Below, piece after piece: positions 1 to 4,817 of a DNA stretch of 6,678 nt. A program made the position numbers and the translations under genes. Location of the stretch: the NCBI GenBank assembly GCA_028869975.1, contig JAGWQR010000283.1, positions 1 to 6,678 on the forward strand. Reading direction: 5' to 3'. How positions within the stretch are numbered: the first letter of the stretch is position 1; each line of letters begins with the position of its first letter. The DNA comes from Alphaproteobacteria bacterium. GTDB taxonomy: Bacteria; Pseudomonadota; Alphaproteobacteria; Sphingomonadales; Sphingomonadaceae. The notes under the pieces were generated by a model, which was not told the DNA's origin, searched no databases, and was given only the letters and a program-made list of their open reading frames with translations.

Positions 1-743
1 ATATGCGCTCAACCGATCTTTTGCTGATTGATGACATTCAATTTATTTCCGGCAAAGGCGCCACCCAGGAAGAATTTCTGCACACACTTGACGCCCTGAT
101 GACGGCGGGCAAGCGGCTGGTTATCTCCGCCGACCGTGCACCGCAGGCGCTCGATGGTGTTGAGGGGAGAATCCTGTCGCGTCTGACGCAGGGTCTGGTC
201 GTGGACATCAAGCCTGCGGACATGGCACTGCGCCGTGCCATCCTTGATGTTCGTGCTGCTGAACAGCCGGGTGCAATTGTGCCTGAAGCGGTGCTGGATT
301 TGCTGGCTCTCCGGCTGGCTTCCAATCCGCGAGAACTTATCGGCGGACTCAATCGGCTGGTTGCCTATGCAACTTTATCGAGTCGCGCAATCGATCCTGG
401 TTTTGCTGAAGATGTGTTGAGTGAGATGTTTCGCGCCAATGCCCGACGGATTACCATTGAAGATATTCAAAAGCGTGTTGCCGAGCATTACCGGATCAAG
501 CTGACCGACATGATGTCGGCGCGGCGGGCGCGGGCTGTGGCGCGACCCCGGCAGGTAGCGATGTACATTGCCAAGGCGATGACGCCGCGCTCGCTGCCCG
601 AAATTGGACGACGCTTCGGCGGACGTGACCATACCACGGTGATATACGCAGTGCGTCAGATCGAGAAACTGCGCGGACTCGATCAGGATCTGGATAATGA
701 CGTGCGTGCGCTGATTGCACAGATCAACGGGATCGGTGCTTAG
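1..743 (+). CDS. dnaA: Chromosomal replication initiator protein DnaA, C-terminal part (5' end cut by window)
   Basis: This is the C-terminal half of the AAA+ ATPase that binds DnaA boxes at oriC and opens the origin duplex. The frame is already open at the window edge, and residues are counted here from the first visible Met (base 3), which is internal to the real protein. Walker B LLLIDD lies at 6-11 and a sensor I-like VISAD at 40-44. R56 and R60 in the RILSR stretch match the box VII arginine and arginine finger of the family (E. coli R281 and R285). The sensor II arginine is R110, in NPRELIGGLNRL. Domain IV, which binds DNA, covers about 150-246, with the basic RRARAVARPRQ loop at 174-184 and the diagnostic RDHTTV at 208-213. 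About 236 residues follow Walker B, as in full-length DnaA, so this end is intact and roughly 200-plus residues lie upstream. No dnaN or recF follows; the next gene is convergent hemA. Confidence 0.96.
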   Translation, partial: MRSTDLLLIDDIQFISGKGATQEEFLHTLDALMTAGKRLVISADRAPQALDGVEGRILSRLTQGLVVDIKPADMALRRAILDVRAAEQPGAIVPEAVLDLLALRLASNPRELIGGLNRLVAYATLSSRAIDPGFAEDVLSEMFRANARRITIEDIQKRVAEHYRIKLTDMMSARRARAVARPRQVAMYIAKAMTPRSLPEIGRRFGGRDHTTVIYAVRQIEKLRGLDQDLDNDVRALIAQINGIGA

Positions 744-768
744 AAGTTAAAAATATTGTGTTTAAGCG

Positions 769-1983
769 CTACGCAGCCAGCCTCATTTCCAGCCTTCCCC
801 AAATTTCCACGAGCGCCTTGGTCAGCTCGATCATCATGGCATGTGTGTGTGCCGGGCCGGGCGTGAAGCGCAGCCGTTCGGTGCCGCGCGGTACGGTCGG
901 GTAGTTGATTGGCTGCACATAGACACCATATTCGGCGAGCAATATGTCCGAAATGCGCTTCGCTTTGACTGGATCCCCCACCATCAATGGCACGATATGC
1001 GTGGTTGAGGGCATTACCGGCAGGCCCGCCTGTGCGAAGCTGCTTTTCAGGAAGGCGGCTGCGGCCTGCTGCCCTTCGCGCTCAACGCTTGAGGATTTGA
1101 GGTGCCGCACGCTGGCGAGCACACCCGCGACCAGCACCGGTGAGAGGCTCGTCGTGAAGATAAAGCCGGGCGCATAGGAGCGGATCACGTCCACCACCAT
1201 TTTGCTTGCCGCGATATAGCCCCCCATCACGCCGAAAGCCTTGCCGAGCGTGCCCTCGATTATGGTGACACGGTGCGCGCAACCATCACGGTCGGTAATG
1301 CCGCCGCCGCGCGGGCCATACATGCCAACGGCGTGCACTTCGTCGCAATAAGTGAGTGCATTATATTTGTCGGCCAGGTCGCAGATGGCATCGATCGGCG
1401 CGACGTCGCCATCCATCGAATAGACGCTTTCAAACGCTATCAGTTTGGGCGTGTCGGCGGGAACATCAGCGAGCAATTCTTCAAGATGTTCGAGATCATT
1501 GTGGCGGAATACGCGCTTCTCACAGCCCGAATTGCGGATGCCTGCGATCATGCTGGCATGGTTGAGCGCGTCGGAGAAAATCACGCAGCCGGGAAGCACC
1601 TTGGCGAGTGTTGCGAGCGTCGCCTCGTTCGAGACATAGCCCGAGGTGAAAAGCAGCGCGCTGTCCTTGCAATGCAGATCGGCGAGTTCGGCCTCCAAAT
1701 CGACATGATAATGCGTGTTGCCACCAATGTTGCGCGTGCCGCCCGAGCCGGCACCAACATCGTGCAGCGCCTCTTCCATCGCAGCGACCACTTTAGGGTG
1801 TTGGCCCATCGCGAGATAATCGTTCGAACACCAGACCGTGATCGGCTTCGGCCCGTTATGCCCGGCAAAGCATCGCGCGTTGGGGAAGGCACCCTTGTTG
1901 CGCAATATGTCGATAAAGACGCGATAGCGTCCTTCCTCGTGCAGGCGGTCAATCGCCTGGGTGAATATGCGATTATAGTCCAT
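769..1983 (-). CDS. hemA: 5-aminolevulinate synthase (ALAS)
   Basis: This PLP-dependent cytoplasmic enzyme condenses succinyl-CoA with glycine to 5-aminolevulinate, the first step of heme synthesis by the C4 pathway. I chose the ATG whose product begins MDYNRIF, because Rhodobacter ALAS begins MDYN and this start gives 404 aa, the usual bacterial length. In this numbering the PLP lysine is K248 (EGTLGKAFG), the pyridine-N aspartate D214 (DEVHAVG), with H217 and the stacking H142; T83 and N85 sit in GSGGTRN. These match the residue numbers I recall for R. capsulatus ALAS. The C-terminal substrate region PTVPRGTERLRFTP (362-375) is intact. An in-frame ATG two codons upstream and a TTG nine codons upstream are less likely starts. 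None of the three has a convincing Shine-Dalgarno sequence. The gene lies 45 bp downstream of the phosphatase and probably shares its transcript. I saw no heme-regulatory CP motif. Confidence 0.96.
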   Translation of the reverse strand: MDYNRIFTQAIDRLHEEGRYRVFIDILRNKGAFPNARCFAGHNGPKPITVWCSNDYLAMGQHPKVVAAMEEALHDVGAGSGGTRNIGGNTHYHVDLEAELADLHCKDSALLFTSGYVSNEATLATLAKVLPGCVIFSDALNHASMIAGIRNSGCEKRVFRHNDLEHLEELLADVPADTPKLIAFESVYSMDGDVAPIDAICDLADKYNALTYCDEVHAVGMYGPRGGGITDRDGCAHRVTIIEGTLGKAFGVMGGYIAASKMVVDVIRSYAPGFIFTTSLSPVLVAGVLASVRHLKSSSVEREGQQAAAAFLKSSFAQAGLPVMPSTTHIVPLMVGDPVKAKRISDILLAEYGVYVQPINYPTVPRGTERLRFTPGPAHTHAMMIELTKALVEIWGRLEMRLAA

Positions 1984-2028
1984 GAACATCTGCCATATAC
2001 GAAAAATCAAATATATACTATAGGAGAA
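1984..2028 (-). promoter_or_regulatory. AT-rich spacer upstream of hemA, possible internal promoter
   Basis: These 45 bases between the phosphatase stop codon and the hemA start are much richer in A and T than the genes on either side. On the minus strand they carry CTCCTATAG (2026 to 2018) followed by TATATAT. The same 9-mer forms the -10 region of the phosphatase promoter candidate, so a hemA-specific promoter here is possible, although no TTGAC-like -35 box sits at the right distance upstream. The bases just before the hemA ATG lack a Shine-Dalgarno match. Confidence 0.3.
2018..2026 (-). repeat. 9-mer CTCCTATAG, copy 1 (upstream of hemA)
   Basis: The minus-strand 9-mer CTCCTATAG starts 43 bases upstream of the hemA ATG. 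An identical copy lies at 2842-2850 upstream of the phosphatase. I noticed no third copy. It may be a shared -10-type or regulatory element, or chance. Confidence 0.35.
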
Positions 2029-2820
2029 TCAGTTAACGATGAATCGGTTGCGAATCCAATCACGTTTGGCGTCGTCAATGCCGAGCGTATTGCCGATATA
2101 GGCATCAACACTTCCAAATTGTGTTCGGATTTCGGTAAAAGCAATGTCGAGATATTCGTCGCGCACCGACATAATAACGCGCATGGCGTCCTCTGGCAGC
2201 GCGTCGCTGTGTGCTGCGCGAATTGCCTTCACACCTGCTGCGATTCGCTCTTCGATATTGCCTGCAGTATTGGTGAGCAGATAATCGGCCATAATGTCAT
2301 CATGGTGTACACCGAGCAGATGCTGGGTCAGCGCCACTGCCAGCCCGGTGCGGTCTTTTCCGGCAAGGCAGTGGACGAGCTGCGCGCCTTCCACCGTAGC
2401 GAGCGCATGGAAATGGTCGCTGAAAATGTCGATCAGCGCGGGGTTGAAGGGCATGACGCGGTAACCGGCGCACATAGCGGCATCGACTTCGGCGAGCGAA
2501 CCTTCGGTGCGCATCACCGGGTTGACCTTGAGCATCAGATTGGCGGTGTCCATCGCGGTTTCGAAGATACGCGGCTGACTGCGCGGCAGGGCGGGGTTGG
2601 GCGCCTTTGCGCGTTCCTTGGGGCCACGCAAATCGACGATGGCGGCAAGTCTGAGTGCATCGATATGCTTCAGATCATCGTCAGTCGCGCCGAAATGCTG
2701 GCCCGAGCGCCAGAGCATGCCGCGCACGACCTGCCCGCCGCCGCTCACCGCATAGCCGCCATAGTCGCGGAAATTATGCACCCTGTCCAAAACGCGGGTA
2801 CGCGCGGGATGATTCGTCAT
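2029..2820 (-). CDS. Tyrosine-phosphatase-family protein (Y_phosphatase3 / MptpB-like)
   Basis: This 263 aa protein belongs to the cysteine-based tyrosine/dual-specificity phosphatase superfamily, in the group that includes mycobacterial MptpB. The P-loop is HCLAGKDRTG at 150-159, with nucleophile C151 and phosphate-binding R157. The K155-D156 pair inside the loop is the variant typical of MptpB-like enzymes, some of which also act on phosphoinositides. The N-terminal family motif NFRDYGGY is at 16-23, and VDLR (62-65) holds D63, a candidate for the acidic residue conserved there. I see no signal peptide or membrane segment, so it is probably cytosolic. The ATG is supported by GAGGG ending 7 bases upstream. 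It heads a two-gene unit with hemA and has a promoter candidate just upstream. The substrate cannot be told from sequence. It could act on protein phosphotyrosine, phosphoserine, lipid phosphate or a small metabolite. Confidence 0.88.
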   Translation of the reverse strand: MTNHPARTRVLDRVHNFRDYGGYAVSGGGQVVRGMLWRSGQHFGATDDDLKHIDALRLAAIVDLRGPKERAKAPNPALPRSQPRIFETAMDTANLMLKVNPVMRTEGSLAEVDAAMCAGYRVMPFNPALIDIFSDHFHALATVEGAQLVHCLAGKDRTGLAVALTQHLLGVHHDDIMADYLLTNTAGNIEERIAAGVKAIRAAHSDALPEDAMRVIMSVRDEYLDIAFTEIRTQFGSVDAYIGNTLGIDDAKRDWIRNRFIVN

Positions 2821-2841
2821 GGCCTTGCCCTCATGCGCCGC

Positions 2842-2850
2842 CTATAGGAG
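2842..2850 (-). repeat. 9-mer CTCCTATAG, copy 2 (upstream of phosphatase)
   Basis: This is the second identical copy of CTCCTATAG on the minus strand. It overlaps the -10 box of the promoter candidate for the phosphatase, about 22 bases upstream of its ATG. The two copies face the same way and precede the two genes of one probable operon. Confidence 0.35.
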
Positions 2851-2870
2851 TATGATGCGATTCAGGTCAA
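2842..2870 (-). promoter_or_regulatory. Candidate sigma-70-type promoter for phosphatase-hemA
   Basis: Read on the minus strand, TTGACC (2870 to 2865) is followed after exactly 17 bases by CTATAG (2847 to 2842). Alphaproteobacterial housekeeping promoters keep the TTGAC of the -35 box well and tolerate variation in the -10 box, so this fits. Transcription would begin near 2835, giving a leader of about 15 bases that still contains the GAGGG ribosome binding site (2832 to 2828). The -10 lies within a perfect 8-base palindrome, CCTATAGG (2841-2848). This is a sequence match only. Confidence 0.5.
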
Positions 2871-2930
2871 AGCCGGATTCGCTTTTTATCTATTTACAAT
2901 TATGTCAGCAATAAACTAAGGCCGCACGCG

Positions 2931-3617
2931 ATGGAGGATGTTCAGAAAGGCCCGGTGGAAATCGAAGCGCTGCTGCGCCAGCGCCGTTCGGTGCGCGGGT
3001 TCAGGCCTGATCCGGTGCCATACAACGTTTTGAACGCGGTGTTTGCCCAGGCGCAACTTGCCCCTTCCAACTGCAATGTCCAGCCCTGGATCGTGCATGT
3101 CGTTTCAGGCGCGAAAGCGGATGATGTGCGCACGCAACTCAAGCGCCATGTGATGAGCGGCGCGGCAGCGGGGCCGGACTTTCCGCTCACGGGAAGCTAT
3201 CCAGGCGAGTATCGCACAAGGCAGATCGGTGCGGCGGTGGCATTGTTTGAAGCGACCGGCGTGGCGCGTGATGACAAGCCAGCGCGCATGTTGTCGATGT
3301 TACGCAACTTTGAATTTTTCGATGCGCCCCATGCGCTTTTCCTGTTCATGCCCGAATGGGCGGGCTGGCGCGAGGCGGCTGACTGCGGCATGTATGCGCA
3401 ATCGCTGATGCTGGCGATGGCGGCGCACGGAATTGGCTCGTGCGCGCAAGGGGCGCTCAGCCATTATGCCAGCTTCATCAAACCGCTGCTCGGCGTGCCC
3501 GATGACCATAAGTTGCTCATGGGCATGTCGTTCGGGTATGAAGATACTGACCACCCGGCCAATGCCGCGCGCACGAGCCGGGCTTGCGTGGATCAGGCCG
3601 TAACCTTTCATCATTGA
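2931..3617 (+). CDS. Nitroreductase-family FMN-dependent oxidoreductase
   Basis: This 228 aa flavoprotein belongs to the nitroreductase fold family, homodimers that use FMN and NAD(P)H to reduce nitroaromatics, quinones, enones or other acceptors. The FMN-phosphate motif RRSVRGF is at 18-24, followed by LAPSNCNVQPW (43-53), the family's second FMN-contact motif. The stretch CAQGALSHY (171-179) and the arginines near the C terminus (R214, R217, just before VTFHH) also fit the family pattern. The length is typical, with no signal peptide or membrane segment. The start is the ATG after an AAGG nine bases upstream, which leaves a normal short N-terminal tail before the first helix (VEIEALLRQRRS). 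It is the first gene of a unit with thiolase (18 bp gap) and the hydratase/dehydrogenase. That context hints at a substrate linked to acyl-CoA or aromatic/alicyclic catabolism, but the sequence does not define it. Confidence 0.9.
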   Translation: MEDVQKGPVEIEALLRQRRSVRGFRPDPVPYNVLNAVFAQAQLAPSNCNVQPWIVHVVSGAKADDVRTQLKRHVMSGAAAGPDFPLTGSYPGEYRTRQIGAAVALFEATGVARDDKPARMLSMLRNFEFFDAPHALFLFMPEWAGWREAADCGMYAQSLMLAMAAHGIGSCAQGALSHYASFIKPLLGVPDDHKLLMGMSFGYEDTDHPANAARTSRACVDQAVTFHH

Positions 3618-3635
3618 ACCTTTGAGGAGACCTTC

Positions 3636-4799
3636 ATGTCAGAAGCCTATATCGTCGCCACCGCCCGCACCGCCGGGGGCAAACGCAATGGCCGCCTAGC
3701 CGGATGGCATCCGGTTGATCTGGGTGCACATATCCTCAATGCGATTGTCGAGCGTAGCGGGATTGATCCGGCGGCGATCGATGATGTGATCATGGGTTGC
3801 GTAACGCAGGCGGGCGAGCAATCGAACCAGATTGGCCGCAACGCCGTGCTTGCGTCAAACCTGCCGCAATCGGTGCCGGCGGTGACGATCGACCGGCAAT
3901 GCGGCTCGTCGCAGCAATCGATCCATTTCGCGGCGCAAGCGATCATGGCGGGCGTGCAGGATATTGTCATCGCAGCGGGTGTGGAGAGCATGACGCGCAC
4001 GCCGATGGGGATCAACATCATTCCGGGGGGCGGCTTCACCCCATGGCCCGAGAGCATCCAGAAGAAGTTCGGCGTCCAGATGTTTTCGCAGTTCATGGGC
4101 GCGGAGATGATCGCCAAGAAATATGGCTTCACACGTGAGGCGTGCGATGCGTTCGGTCTCGCCAGCCAGCACAAGGCGGCAGCGGCGACGCAGGCTGGCG
4201 CGTTTGACAAGGAAATCGTCCCCGTGCCGATCACTCTGCCCGATGGCAAGTCGGCCATTCACGACAAGGATGAAGGCATCCGCTATGACGTGTCGATGGA
4301 GGGCATGGCCGGGGTCAAGCTGATGATGGAAGGCGGGGTGATGACCGCCGCATCCGCCAGTCAGGTGACGGATGGTTCGGCGGCAGTGATGCTCGCCTCC
4401 GCAGCGGCTGTGAAGGCTCACAACCTCACCCCGCTGGCGCGAATCCATAACATGACCGTGACGGCGGGTGATCCGGTGGTGATGCTTGAAGAGCCGCTGT
4501 TCGCGACCGACAAGGCCATGAAGAAAACCGGTATGTCTATCAACGACATCGATCTGTTTGAGGTCAACGAGGCGTTTGCGTCGGTGCCGATGGCCTGGCT
4601 GGAGCATACCAAGGCAGACCCGGCGCGGCTCAACGTCAATGGCGGGGCGATTGCCTTGGGACACCCGCTCGGCGGCTCTGGCGCCAAGCTGATGACGACT
4701 TTGGTCAATGCACTCCACGCGCGCGGGCTGCGCTATGGCCTGCAAACCATGTGCGAAGGCGGCGGTATTGCCAACCTTACCATTGTTGAAAAACTCTAA
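3636..4799 (+). CDS. Thiolase (acetyl-CoA C-acyltransferase / acetyltransferase family)
   Basis: This 387 aa thiolase-fold enzyme would catalyse the last beta-oxidation step, cleaving 3-oxoacyl-CoA with CoA to acetyl-CoA and a shortened acyl-CoA, or the reverse condensation. The nucleophilic cysteine is C89 in DRQCGSSQQ, the catalytic histidine H343 in GHPLGG, and the second cysteine C373 in TMCEGGG; NEAFA at 311-315 is the fourth conserved block. All are intact and the length is standard. GKRNGRLAG near the N terminus, GCVTQAGEQSNQIGR (54-68) and the QCGSSQQ form of the active site resemble steroid-degradation thiolases such as mycobacterial FadA5 more than E. coli FadA, as I recall those sequences. 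The start has a strong GAGGAG six bases upstream. It lies 18 bp after the nitroreductase and 18 bp before the hydratase/dehydrogenase, so the three are almost certainly one transcript. Chain-length and ring specificity are not readable from sequence. Confidence 0.93.
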   Translation: MSEAYIVATARTAGGKRNGRLAGWHPVDLGAHILNAIVERSGIDPAAIDDVIMGCVTQAGEQSNQIGRNAVLASNLPQSVPAVTIDRQCGSSQQSIHFAAQAIMAGVQDIVIAAGVESMTRTPMGINIIPGGGFTPWPESIQKKFGVQMFSQFMGAEMIAKKYGFTREACDAFGLASQHKAAAATQAGAFDKEIVPVPITLPDGKSAIHDKDEGIRYDVSMEGMAGVKLMMEGGVMTAASASQVTDGSAAVMLASAAAVKAHNLTPLARIHNMTVTAGDPVVMLEEPLFATDKAMKKTGMSINDIDLFEVNEAFASVPMAWLEHTKADPARLNVNGGAIALGHPLGGSGAKLMTTLVNALHARGLRYGLQTMCEGGGIANLTIVEKL

Positions 4800-4817
4800 G
4801 AGAAAAGGCCAAGGCGC

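Larger units (their letters stand above)
2821..2930. promoter_or_regulatory. Divergent intergenic region between phosphatase and nitroreductase
   Basis: This 110 bp region is the only gap longer than 50 bases in the window and must drive both the leftward phosphatase-hemA unit and the rightward nitroreductase-thiolase-hydratase operon. The leftward promoter candidate occupies its first half. The second half (about 2881-2920) is AT-rich, unlike the flanking genes, and is the likely place for the rightward promoter. TACAAT (2895-2900) resembles a -10 box there but has no matching -35 box 16-18 bases upstream, so I do not call a rightward promoter. I found no convincing inverted repeat of operator size. 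Confidence 0.6.

Noticed and set aside
744..768. Possible bidirectional terminator (TTAAA ... TTTAA) between dnaA and hemA
   Set aside because: The only pairing is a five-base all-AT stem with a nine-base loop, too weak for an intrinsic terminator.
1997..2010. FNR/FnrL-like site upstream of hemA, suggested by TTGAT on the minus strand
   Set aside because: Only the left half-site matches; the second half reads CGTAT where ATCAA is expected.
1273..2847. A 524-codon open frame on the + strand opposite hemA and the phosphatase
   Set aside because: It runs through two well-recognised genes on the other strand, is His/Arg/Ala-rich, and shows no family motif. It is a by-product of GC-rich codon usage.
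2886..2894. DnaA-box-like sequence TTATCTATT in the divergent region
   Set aside because: It matches TTATCCACA at only six of nine positions, is single, and has no cluster or AT-rich unwinding element. I see no origin here.
2895..2900. TACAAT as -10 box of a rightward promoter for the nitroreductase operon
   Set aside because: No TTGAC-like -35 hexamer lies 16-18 bases upstream, so the call would rest on one hexamer in an AT-rich stretch.
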